The notes under the pieces are model-generated. The model made no database searches and was not told where the DNA came from. It saw only the letters and a program-made list of their open reading frames with translations. This document shows positions 1 to 6,589 of a stretch of DNA of 45,655 bases, piece by piece (the stretch's first letter is position 1; every line of letters starts with the position of its first letter). The DNA comes from an uncultured Prevotellaceae bacterium. GTDB taxonomy: Bacteria; Bacteroidota; Bacteroidia; Bacteroidales; Bacteroidaceae. Location: the NCBI GenBank assembly GCA_947168395.1, contig CAMVLT010000026.1, forward strand, positions 1 through 45,655, read 5' to 3'. Made by a program: the position numbers and the translations under genes.

Positions 1-67
1 CCTGCTTCTTGTACTACTTGTCTGTTTATGTAAGCCTTTCAAAGATCGCTCTCTTATTTTGCGGGTG

Positions 68-99
68 CAAAGGTACGACTATTTTCCGAATCACCAAAA
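68..99 (-). promoter_or_regulatory. Leftward promoter, gene outside the window
   Basis: On the minus strand TACCTTTG (68-75) is preceded by TTTTG (95-99) with a 19-base spacer, matching the Bacteroidota sigma-ABfr -7/-33 pattern. Transcription would leave the window to the left. The leader it would make (bases 1-60) has no start codon with a long frame and contains GATCTTTGAAA, which resembles an rRNA boxA antiterminator. A stable-RNA operon lying to the left is therefore possible but not shown. Confidence 0.6.
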
Positions 100-325
100 C
101 TTTTTGGCAAAAAAATCACTTTTTATACGGTAAAAAATACACTTCTTGATTAGCGTCAATTCTAAAAGAGCTTACACCTTATAATATATTTATATATAGG
201 CTAAAAACGCACTTATAGACTATAGATATAGATGTCGCATGAGTATAATATATCACACGCAAATACGGCATCACATGGCAGATGCCACCTTTTTATATTA
301 TTTAGAGCAGAAAGCTGCATAAATA
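76..325. other. AT-rich divergent intergenic region
   Basis: No convincing coding frame is seen between the leftward promoter and the argR promoter. The only local structure is a GGCATC/GATGCC hairpin (267-286) followed by a run of T (290-294). It looks like a rightward intrinsic terminator but has no recognisable gene in front of it, so a short RNA ending here cannot be excluded. Confidence 0.4.
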
Positions 326-357
326 TTTGGCTATAACGAATAAAATATGTACTTTTG
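326..357 (+). promoter_or_regulatory. argR operon promoter
   Basis: TTTG (326-329) and TACTTTTG (350-357) are separated by 20 bases, which fits the Bacteroidota -33/-7 consensus. The start codon of argR lies 26 bases downstream. An imperfect ARG-box-like sequence, CGAATAAAATATGT (337-350), sits in the spacer, where a bound repressor would block polymerase. Confidence 0.7.
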
Positions 358-367
358 CAGCCGAATT

Positions 368-384
368 TTGAATAAATATTCTCA
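368..384 (+). promoter_or_regulatory. ARG-box-like operator over the argR start
   Basis: TTGAATAAATATTCTCA contains the near-palindrome GAATA-AA-TATTC and closely resembles the ArgR operator consensus known from other bacteria (TGAATwwwwATTCA). It lies between the promoter and the argR start codon and reaches its first base. Binding there would give negative autoregulation of the arg genes by arginine-loaded ArgR. The operator call rests on pattern match only. Confidence 0.6.
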
Positions 385-860
385 TGAAGACTAAGAACAA
401 CCGATTAGAGGCCCTCCGGATGATTATCTCCAGCCAAGAATTAGGCAGCCAGGAAGAGCTGCTTTCCGCCCTGCAGAAAGAGGGTTTCCAACTGACGCAG
501 GCCACACTGAGCCGCGACCTGAAGCAGTTGAAAGTAGCCAAAGCATCGTCGATGAGTGGCAACTACGTATACGTACTACCCAACGACACGATGTACAAAC
601 GGGTATCAACACCCAGCAAAGTGCGCGAAATGATGGAGGTGCCCGGTTTCCTGAGCATCAATTTCTCCGGCAACATGGGTGTCATCAAGACCCGGCCGGG
701 TTATGCCAGTGCCATTGCATGGAACATTGACGGCAGCGACATACCACAGATTATCGGAACCATAGCCGGCGACGATACCATCTTCATCGTCATCAAGGAA
801 GGTGTCAGCCACCGGGATGTCATCAATGCATTGAGAGAAGTCGTACCAAACATCAAGTAA
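384..860 (+). CDS. argR: Arginine repressor ArgR
   Basis: This 158-residue protein matches the usual length and two-domain layout of ArgR/AhrC. The N-terminal winged helix (about 1-70) carries the SQEELLSAL and TQATLSRDLKQL helices, the second being the typical DNA-recognition helix. The C-terminal hexamerisation and arginine-binding domain (about 85-158) ends with the family hallmark GTIAGDDTIFIV. In the family, arginine binding drives DNA binding to ARG boxes and represses biosynthesis genes. It is the first gene of a run with the GNAT, argG and argC genes on the same strand, and an ARG-box-like palindrome overlaps its own start, so self-repression of the whole run is likely. The ATG at 384 is the first in frame after the promoter. 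Confidence 0.95.
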   Translation: MKTKNNRLEALRMIISSQELGSQEELLSALQKEGFQLTQATLSRDLKQLKVAKASSMSGNYVYVLPNDTMYKRVSTPSKVREMMEVPGFLSINFSGNMGVIKTRPGYASAIAWNIDGSDIPQIIGTIAGDDTIFIVIKEGVSHRDVINALREVVPNIK

Positions 861-885
861 TTGACAATTGAAAAAATAGAATTCA

Positions 886-1500
886 ATGGAACAGGAAACT
901 GAAATTGAAGTATTAGTAGCGGGGCCGGAGCACGAAAAGTACGTCGACACCATTCTTGATACCATTGCCGAGGCAGCGAAAGTGCGCGGCACAGGTATTG
1001 CCAAGCGTACACACGAGTATCTGACCAAGAAAATGATGGAAGCCAAAGCCGTCATCGCACTGGCCAAGGACGGTCGCTTTGCCGGATTCAGTTATATTGA
1101 GACATGGGAGAATCAGCAGTATGTGACGACCTCTGGTCTGATAGTGCATCCCGACTTCCGTGGCCATCACGTTGCTAAACGCATCAAGGACCTGACGTTC
1201 ACACTGGCCCGTACCCGGTGGCCTCACGCCAAAATATTCTCGCTGACCAGCGGTGCTGCCGTCATGTCGATGAACACGGCTTTGGGCTACCAGCCCGTCA
1301 CTTTCGCCGACCTGACCGATGATGAGGCATTCTGGAAGGGTTGCGAGGGCTGTGTCAATGTCGACGTGCTGCACCGCACCGGCCGTAAATACTGCATCTG
1401 CACGGCAATGCTATATGACCCGACGGAGCACCTGCCCGCCAAGTTGTCCGACGAGGTTATTTCACGCATCAAGCATTTACAGGAGTTAGAGGAATCTTAG
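886..1500 (+). CDS. GNAT acyltransferase, probable first step of arginine synthesis
   Basis: This 204-residue protein has a GNAT (GCN5-related acyltransferase) fold. Residues around 75-150 show the beta4/acyl-CoA loop region, including TSGLIVHPDFRGHHVAKRIK, where the R-G-H-x-V-A segment is the pyrophosphate-binding loop. It lies 25 bases after argR and before argG. Bacteroidota lack the classical ArgA and are known (B. fragilis ornithine transcarbamylase work) to use N-succinyl rather than N-acetyl intermediates. A GNAT in this position is therefore the likely N-acylglutamate synthase, using succinyl-CoA or acetyl-CoA. The family is seen; the substrate is inferred from the neighbours. No truncation is evident. 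Confidence 0.8.
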   Translation: MEQETEIEVLVAGPEHEKYVDTILDTIAEAAKVRGTGIAKRTHEYLTKKMMEAKAVIALAKDGRFAGFSYIETWENQQYVTTSGLIVHPDFRGHHVAKRIKDLTFTLARTRWPHAKIFSLTSGAAVMSMNTALGYQPVTFADLTDDEAFWKGCEGCVNVDVLHRTGRKYCICTAMLYDPTEHLPAKLSDEVISRIKHLQELEES

Positions 1501-1501
1501 C

Positions 1502-1620
1502 CCTCTGAATCAGGGGGAACGGGGGCCTGAACAGGCGCAGGCCCCTCACATTATAAACATTAACCGGTCTGATATTATCGCTTGTTCAGACCCCCTGCCC
1601 CCTAATTAGGGGGTTCAGAG
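1502..1620. repeat. Paired G-rich palindromic repeat between the GNAT gene and argG
   Basis: Two diverged copies in inverted orientation sit in the gap. The right copy holds a perfect 16-bp palindrome CCCCCTAATTAGGGGG (1598-1613) followed by TTCAGAG; the left copy (1502-1536) reads CTGAATCAGGGGG, then CGGGGGCCTGAACAGG. Together they can fold into a long imperfect hairpin in the mRNA just before argG, whose ATG is 3 bases after the repeat. It belongs with, or is related to, the C-tract/G-tract elements found elsewhere in this window. Confidence 0.75.
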
Positions 1621-1622
1621 CA

Positions 1623-2822
1623 ATGAAGAAAAAAGTAGTAGTAGCCTTTTCTGGTGGGCTTGACACCAGTTACACCGTGATGAAACTTACTCAGGACGGC
1701 TGGGATGTCTATGCCGCCTGTGCCAATACTGGCGGTTTCTCGGCCGAGCAGTTGAAAACCAATGAGGAGAACGCCTATAAGCTGGGGGCCAAGGCCTACG
1801 TGACGCTTGACGTGACCCAGGAGTATTACGAGAAGTCGCTGAAATACATGGTCTTCGGCAATGTGCTGCGCAACAACTGTTACCCCATTTCGGTATCCAG
1901 CGAGCGCATCTTCCAGGCCATCGCCATTGCCCGCTATGCCAAGGAAATTGGTGCCGATGCCATAGCCCACGGTTCAACGGGTGCCGGCAACGACCAGATA
2001 CGTTTCGACATGACATTCCTCGTCATGGCTCCCGGCGTGGAGATTATCACCCTGACCCGCGACAAGAAGCTGACGCGCAAGGAAGAGGTGGACTATCTGA
2101 ACGAGCACGGTTTCTTTGCCGACTTCACCAAACTGAAGTACAGCTATAATGTCGGCATCTGGGGCACCAGCATCTGCGGTGGCGAGCTACTCGACCCCAC
2201 CCAGGGACTACCCGAAGAGGCTTACCTAAAGCACGTCACCGCCAAGGAGCAGGAATCGCTGCTGAAGATTCAGTTCGAGAAGGGCGAGATTGTCGGCGTC
2301 AATGGTGAACACTTTGACGACCACATAAAAGCTATCCAAAAGATTGAGGAGATTGGTGCCAGCTACGCCATCGGCCGCGATGCCAACGTGGGTGACACGA
2401 TTATCGGTATCAAGGGGCGTGTAGGCTTCGAGGCAGCAGCCCCCAAGCTGATTATCGAGGCACACCGTCTGTTAGAGAAGTCGACGTTATCGAAATGGCA
2501 GCAGTACTGGAAGGATCAGGTGGCCAACTGGTACGGCATGTTCCTGCACGAGAGCCAATACTTAGAGCCTGTGATGCCCGACATCGAGGCCATGCTGACC
2601 TCGAGCCAGCGCAACGTCACGGGTACAGCCATTCTGAAACTCCGCCCCTATGGCTTCGAGACCGTCGGCATCGACAGTCCGAACGACCTGACGAAGTCGA
2701 AACTCGGTGAATATGGTGAGACGCAGACGGGCTGGACCGCAGACGAGGCCAAGGGCTTCATCAAGGTCAGCAGTACACCGCTACGCGTGTACTACGGCAT
2801 TCACAAAGATGAACAGAGATGA
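1623..2822 (+). CDS. argG: Argininosuccinate synthase
   Basis: ArgG joins citrulline and aspartate at the expense of ATP to give argininosuccinate, the penultimate step of arginine synthesis, in the cytoplasm. The protein has 399 residues, as expected. The N-terminal ATP pyrophosphatase signature AFSGGLDTSY lies at about residues 8-17, and the aspartate/citrulline loop GSTGAGNDQIRFD is present in the middle. It is the third gene of the argR run. The preceding gap is filled by a palindromic repeat that could attenuate or uncouple expression. The start directly after the repeat has only a weak ribosome-binding site, as is common in this phylum. Confidence 0.95.
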   Translation: MKKKVVVAFSGGLDTSYTVMKLTQDGWDVYAACANTGGFSAEQLKTNEENAYKLGAKAYVTLDVTQEYYEKSLKYMVFGNVLRNNCYPISVSSERIFQAIAIARYAKEIGADAIAHGSTGAGNDQIRFDMTFLVMAPGVEIITLTRDKKLTRKEEVDYLNEHGFFADFTKLKYSYNVGIWGTSICGGELLDPTQGLPEEAYLKHVTAKEQESLLKIQFEKGEIVGVNGEHFDDHIKAIQKIEEIGASYAIGRDANVGDTIIGIKGRVGFEAAAPKLIIEAHRLLEKSTLSKWQQYWKDQVANWYGMFLHESQYLEPVMPDIEAMLTSSQRNVTGTAILKLRPYGFETVGIDSPNDLTKSKLGEYGETQTGWTADEAKGFIKVSSTPLRVYYGIHKDEQR

Positions 2823-2825
2823 TAG

Positions 2826-2903
2826 AGAACAAAGATTTAAAGATTTAGAAGATTTTCTCTGAGTTATTGGAAAAATCTTGGAAATCTTAATAATCTTTGT
2901 TCT
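2826..2903. repeat. AT-rich imperfect inverted repeat between argG and argC
   Basis: AGAACAAAGATTTAAAGATT on the left is mirrored on the right by a sequence ending ATAATCTTTGTTCT. The arms are about 31 bases with a few mismatches, around a short centre. It fills nearly the whole argG-argC gap and would form a stem in the mRNA. It has no poly-T tail on either side, so a processing or stabilising hairpin, or a small dispersed palindromic element, is more likely than a terminator. Confidence 0.7.
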
Positions 2904-2919
2904 ATAAAATGAAACAATT

Positions 2920-3885
2920 ATGATAAAAATAGGAATTCTTGGTGCCGCCGGCTACACAGGCGGTGAACTCATCCGCCTGCTGCTGAACCACCCCGAGGCG
3001 GAGATTGTATTTGCCAACTCAGAGAGCAACGCGGGGAATCTGGTGAGCGACGTGCATGAAGGGCTGGTCGGGGACACCGACCTGCGCTTTACCGACGCGA
3101 TGCCCTTTGAGGATGTCGACCTCGTGTTCTTTTGTTTCGGTCACGGCAAGAGCGAGGCGTTTCTCAAGGAGCATACGATACCCGAGGGCGTGAAGATTAT
3201 CGACCTGGCCCAGGACTTCCGCATAAAGGGCGACCACGACTACGTCTACGGGCTGCCCGAGATTAACAAGGCGGAGATTCAGAAGGCGCAGCACGTGGCC
3301 AATCCCGGCTGCTTTGCCACCTGCATCCAGCTCGGACTGCTGCCCGCCGCCAATCTGAACCTGCTGAAGTACGACGTCAGCGTGAACGCCATCACAGGCT
3401 CCACGGGTGCAGGCCAGAAGCCTGGCGCCACCACCCACTTCTCGTGGCGCAACAACAACCTCAGTATTTACAAGCCTTTCCAGCACCAGCATATCGCCGA
3501 GATACGACAGTCGCTGGCTCAAGTACAGGGACACTTAGACGTCGATATCGACTTCATCCCCTATCGCGGCGACTTCGCCCGTGGCATTTTCTGCACGGAG
3601 GTCATCCGAACGAAGGCCCCCGCCGACGAGGTTATCCAGGCTTACAAGGACTTCTATGCCGAGGCCGCCTTTACGCACTACAGCGACAAACCGCTGGATC
3701 TGAAGCAGGTGGTAAACACCAACAAGTGTCTGGTGCATATTGATGCCTTCGACAACAAGCTGCTCGTCACCTCGTGCATCGACAACCTCTTGAAAGGTGC
3801 TGTCGGCCAGGCCGTACAGAACATGAACCTCATGTTTGGCATCGACGAGACGGCAGGACTCAAGCTGAAAGCCTCAGCATTCTAA
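2920..3885 (+). CDS. argC: N-acyl-gamma-glutamyl-phosphate reductase
   Basis: ArgC reduces the N-acyl-glutamyl phosphate to the semialdehyde with NADPH. The 321-residue protein begins with the Rossmann motif GILGAAGYTGGELIRLL (residues 4-20), and the catalytic cysteine sits in NPGCFATCIQLGLLPA. The family normally handles N-acetyl intermediates. In Bacteroidota the intermediate is probably N-succinyl, which fits the GNAT gene upstream; this substrate is inferred. argC is the last gene of the argR run and is followed by a strong terminator. The usual next gene in relatives, argD, lies 11 kb further on, beyond an accessory block. Confidence 0.95.
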   Translation: MIKIGILGAAGYTGGELIRLLLNHPEAEIVFANSESNAGNLVSDVHEGLVGDTDLRFTDAMPFEDVDLVFFCFGHGKSEAFLKEHTIPEGVKIIDLAQDFRIKGDHDYVYGLPEINKAEIQKAQHVANPGCFATCIQLGLLPAANLNLLKYDVSVNAITGSTGAGQKPGATTHFSWRNNNLSIYKPFQHQHIAEIRQSLAQVQGHLDVDIDFIPYRGDFARGIFCTEVIRTKAPADEVIQAYKDFYAEAAFTHYSDKPLDLKQVVNTNKCLVHIDAFDNKLLVTSCIDNLLKGAVGQAVQNMNLMFGIDETAGLKLKASAF

Positions 3886-3897
3886 ACAACATACCAA

Positions 3898-3929
3898 GAC
3901 AAAGCCCGGCATGGTTGCCGGGCTTTGTC
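3898..3929. terminator. Intrinsic terminator after argC
   Basis: GACAAAGCCCGGC (3898-3910) pairs perfectly with GCCGGGCTTTGTC (3917-3929) over 13 bp with a 6-base loop and a T-rich 3' side. Because the gene on the other side (3936-4649) converges on it, the hairpin can end transcription from both directions. Confidence 0.9.
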
Positions 3930-3935
3930 TTTGAA

Positions 3936-4649
3936 TCAAAACACTATCTTCTTGTGCAGAATGACATTGTTATCCAGCCACACCTTTATGATATGTAAAC
4001 CGCACAATTCAAGCGGTATACTGAGGCTGCGTGAGCTTATAACACTCCAGAAGACGGTCTTCCCGCTCAAATCAACTATTTCTATTCTTTGGGGCAAAGC
4101 TGAAGAAGAGATGTTGATGGCGTGATTGCTGTATTCCAATTCTGCTGTTTCACATCCAAAGGCCCGTATTCCTGTTGTTGTCTGCAAAGGCACATAGCCG
4201 CTTTCATCAACGATGGCCTGTCCCTGTTCGATTGTAAGAAAGTCGAATATTCTGTAAGCCACAGAAGACTTGTCAATATCGGAACGCACGGCTGTGTATA
4301 CATTCGACGAATATGGATAGGTGCCGTTTATGATGTTCTCCTTGGTCATTGCCACACCATTCACCCCGATTGCCTTCGTGCTGCCAGTTCCAACCATGAC
4401 CTTGTAATAGTAAAAAGGCGTAAAAGCTAAGCCCGCCGTATCTTGTTCGATTTGGTAATAGGGAATCATCATGGTTCTGCCTATCTGCATTTCAGGGAAG
4501 TCCTTGATGGCCAGCCCTTTCATAACCATCATCTCAAACTTCTCCTGACTGCCAGAGTTTCTGTTTCTTACATAAGGTTTCATCTCGCAATCCAGTCCAC
4601 CTACCGCTGCCCAGTTCAGGATGATAAGTTGCTTATTCATATTCTTCAC
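3936..4649 (-). pseudogene. 5'-truncated phosphate-binding-type periplasmic protein
   Basis: The 237-residue frame matches only the C-terminal lobe of a PstS-like periplasmic binding protein. NWAAVGG and PYVRNRNSGSQEKFE occupy the place where the family has its NW..VGG and R..GSGT anion-binding segments. These stand at residues 12-36, whereas the family has well over 100 residues plus a signal peptide before them. GVNGVAMTKENIINGTYPYS and the following residues are typical of the last third. The last 50 residues (IDLSGKTVF ... GLHIIKVWLDN) look like a type IX sorting tail. There is no signal sequence, so the product would not be exported. A fresh promoter stands directly in front, so it may still be transcribed. 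Confidence 0.65.
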
Positions 4650-4666
4650 TTTGATTGATTAGAGTG

Positions 4667-4698
4667 CAAAGATACGAAAAGTTCCTAATAACGCACAA
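4667..4698 (-). promoter_or_regulatory. Promoter of the truncated binding-protein gene
   Basis: Minus-strand TATCTTTG (4667-4674) with TTG (4696-4698) 21 bases upstream fits the Bacteroidota promoter pattern. It lies 18-25 bases before the ATG at 4649. The promoter is intact although the gene it serves has lost its 5' portion, suggesting the deletion fused a promoter and start region to the gene's remnant. Confidence 0.6.
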
Positions 4699-4704
4699 CT
4701 TTGG

Positions 4705-4863
4705 GAGGAGAATTATGAGAAAAGGACTTATGGAATGTGAAAAATGCTGCTTATAGAACCATTATCGGCGAAAAAGTAGTAACTTTGCAGCAAATCAGAA
4801 AAGAGAAGAACTGAATCAATATGAAACAAATCGTCATCGCCGCACTTCTGGCCCTCGTTGCTG
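4705..4863 (+). repeat. Promoter/leader/signal-peptide block, copy 1
   Basis: This stretch recurs at 11823-12100. Shared parts are GAATTATGAGAAAA, GTGAAAAATGCTGCTTAT, ACCATTATCGGCGAAAAAGT, the TTTGCAGCAAA initiation region, GAATCAATATGAA and the signal-peptide codons (MKQIVIAALLALVAV here, MKQIIITALLALVAI there). The -7 element of this copy is TAACTTTG (4780-4787). The similarity ends after the signal peptide, so two unrelated secreted proteins share one expression and export cassette. Confidence 0.8.
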
Positions 4864-6455
4864 TGATGCCAGTTGCATCACAGCAACGTGATATTTGTCC
4901 CTTCGTGCAAATCACACCGGAACGTTTACCCAACCTGACGATACCACGCAGCGGCCACTGCATTTTCTATGTCAACGGAGATTTGACCGTGGCAGGTGGT
5001 CACACCACCAGCTTCGTGCCCACACCTACAGCCGAGTATTATGACGGCACCAAATGGCACCAAGTAGAGATGGCCTACAGCCACGACAACAGCTTTACAG
5101 TGGTGTTACATTCTGGCGAGGTCATTATCGGCGGCGGTCATGAAGAACCCTTAGGTATCGGCCAAACCTTCATGTTGGAACGCTACAATCCTATGACACA
5201 TACCTGCGAAGGCTTTGGCTGTTTAGATCGGCGCCGCTCACTGGCCAATGCCACTCTGTTGGACAACGGATGCGTCATCATTAGCGGTAATCACTATGCC
5301 GACGATGCCATTGGCTGCTACGACGGACACAGTCAAGTGGGGCACGTCAAGGACGTGGTGCAAGGGCGATCTAATCCCTACATTCTTCCTGTGACCAGCG
5401 ATGATGCCGTCATCATCGGAGGCTGCGACACCCGCCAAAAAACACCTGACACCATCTGGGCCGACCGAGTAAAGGGCGAAGCCTTCCATGTGCCGCTGTT
5501 AGAACGATGGAAACTGGTGTACACCGACCAGCCTTTCAACAGTTTCATCTGCGCCACCAGCGACCACAACTACCTGCTGACGGCTACCGACGAGAGTGGG
5601 CAGTTAGGTATCGTCGAGATGCACGACACCTGTTTCTCACTACTGCCCACAGCCTGTCCTATACCCATGCAGAGTCAGTGGGGGCCCATTTTCTACAAAG
5701 GCCCCGTTATTGTCGACAGCCTGCGTCAGCGGGGCTATGTCATGGGTGTTGACAGCCTGTATCACCGCCAATACATTCTCTCCATCGACTATGCCCGACA
5801 GCCTGCAGGGCTGACGCTCTACTATACCGACTCGATGGAGCAAGCCACCATTACCATTCCTGTGGTGACCCCCGACGGCGACCTGATATTGGCAGGCGGC
5901 ATTCCCAATAACAACTACAAGCCGCTCTCCACCGTCTGGCTCTACCACTTCGGCACGGCACCTTCTTCAGATACCCTTCACGCTGCACTTATCCCCATCT
6001 GGTTGTGGGTAGTTTTGGCCGTGGTAGCGGTTGGTGTGCTCGCGTACATATTTTTATATGTTCGCTGCAGGAAGAACAGGGCTGTCGTCATTTCTCCCAT
6101 TTCGGACGATGCCGGCAACAAGACCGCAGAGCTCATGGAGCGCGTCTGCCAACTGATGGACGAGGAGCAACTCTACCTGCGCAACGACCTGAAGCTACAG
6201 GACGTGGCCATACGCCTCAGCACAAACAGCAGCTACGTCAGCGAAAGTATCAACAGTTGCCGCGGCCAATCGTTCTCGCAATTCGTCAACACCTACCGCG
6301 TACACCACGCCCAGAAGCTGTTGCGACAACAACCAGACATAAAGACCTCCACCGTAGCCACCAATTCAGGCTTCAGCACCGAGGGGTCCTTCTTCCGCAA
6401 CTTCAAGGCCGTCACGGGCATGACACCCCGCGAGTGGCTTGGAAACCAGCAGTAA
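4821..6455 (+). CDS. Membrane-bound kelch sensor with AraC-type DNA-binding domain
   Basis: A one-component transmembrane regulator of 544 residues. Residues 1-21 are a signal/anchor segment. Residues 35-380 form a periplasmic kelch-like beta-propeller, with repeated V-x-GG, A-E-Y-Y-D-G and I-I-G-G-G patterns. Residues 390-413 are a single membrane helix followed by positive residues (RCRKNR). Residues 435-541 are an AraC/XylS double helix-turn-helix, with SGFSTEGSFFRNFKAVTGMTP near the end. There is no kinase or receiver domain, so the layout recalls SusR more than hybrid two-component systems. The sensor resembles the secreted kelch protein encoded just downstream, and a 21-bp-phased direct repeat lies in front of that gene, so that operon is the probable target. 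The ligand is unknown. Confidence 0.85.
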   Translation: MKQIVIAALLALVAVMPVASQQRDICPFVQITPERLPNLTIPRSGHCIFYVNGDLTVAGGHTTSFVPTPTAEYYDGTKWHQVEMAYSHDNSFTVVLHSGEVIIGGGHEEPLGIGQTFMLERYNPMTHTCEGFGCLDRRRSLANATLLDNGCVIISGNHYADDAIGCYDGHSQVGHVKDVVQGRSNPYILPVTSDDAVIIGGCDTRQKTPDTIWADRVKGEAFHVPLLERWKLVYTDQPFNSFICATSDHNYLLTATDESGQLGIVEMHDTCFSLLPTACPIPMQSQWGPIFYKGPVIVDSLRQRGYVMGVDSLYHRQYILSIDYARQPAGLTLYYTDSMEQATITIPVVTPDGDLILAGGIPNNNYKPLSTVWLYHFGTAPSSDTLHAALIPIWLWVVLAVVAVGVLAYIFLYVRCRKNRAVVISPISDDAGNKTAELMERVCQLMDEEQLYLRNDLKLQDVAIRLSTNSSYVSESINSCRGQSFSQFVNTYRVHHAQKLLRQQPDIKTSTVATNSGFSTEGSFFRNFKAVTGMTPREWLGNQQ

Positions 6456-6474
6456 CTACCACCATTTAATCGCA

Positions 6475-6509
6475 AAAAGACTATCATTTCCGTGATTTGA
6501 TAGTCTTTT
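6475..6509 (+). terminator. Hairpin after the kelch/AraC gene, terminator-like
   Basis: AAAAGACTATCA (6475-6486) and TGATAGTCTTTT (6498-6509) form a perfect 12-bp stem with an 11-base loop, and the right arm ends in four T. It lies 20 bases after the stop codon and could end transcription. Its right arm is also part of a phased direct repeat, so terminator and operator functions may overlap. Confidence 0.5.
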
Positions 6510-6526
6510 CCCGTGTTTTGATAGTC
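6487..6526 (+). promoter_or_regulatory. Direct-repeat operator candidate for the kelch/AraC regulator
   Basis: Two 19-bp copies, TTTCCGTGATTTGATAGTC (6487-6505) and TTCCCGTGTTTTGATAGTC (6508-6526), agree at 17 positions and are spaced 21 bp start to start, two turns of the helix. AraC-family proteins typically bind such direct repeats just upstream of the polymerase site. Here the -7 element follows 20 bases after the second copy. An inverted partial copy, GACTATCA, stands at 6479-6486. Confidence 0.55.
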
Positions 6527-6546
6527 GCTCTATGGGGGCTTTTGCC

Positions 6547-6554
6547 TATCTTTG
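6547..6554 (+). promoter_or_regulatory. -7 element of the kelch/BACON operon
   Basis: TATCTTTG matches the Bacteroidota -7 box and lies 35 bases before the ATG at 6590. No good -33 element stands at the right distance (TTTTG ends at 6520, 26 bases upstream). That would fit a promoter needing an activator, and the candidate operator is immediately upstream. Confidence 0.6.
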
Positions 6555-6589
6555 CACCATAATTTATAACAAGTAAACGAAACAGAAAG

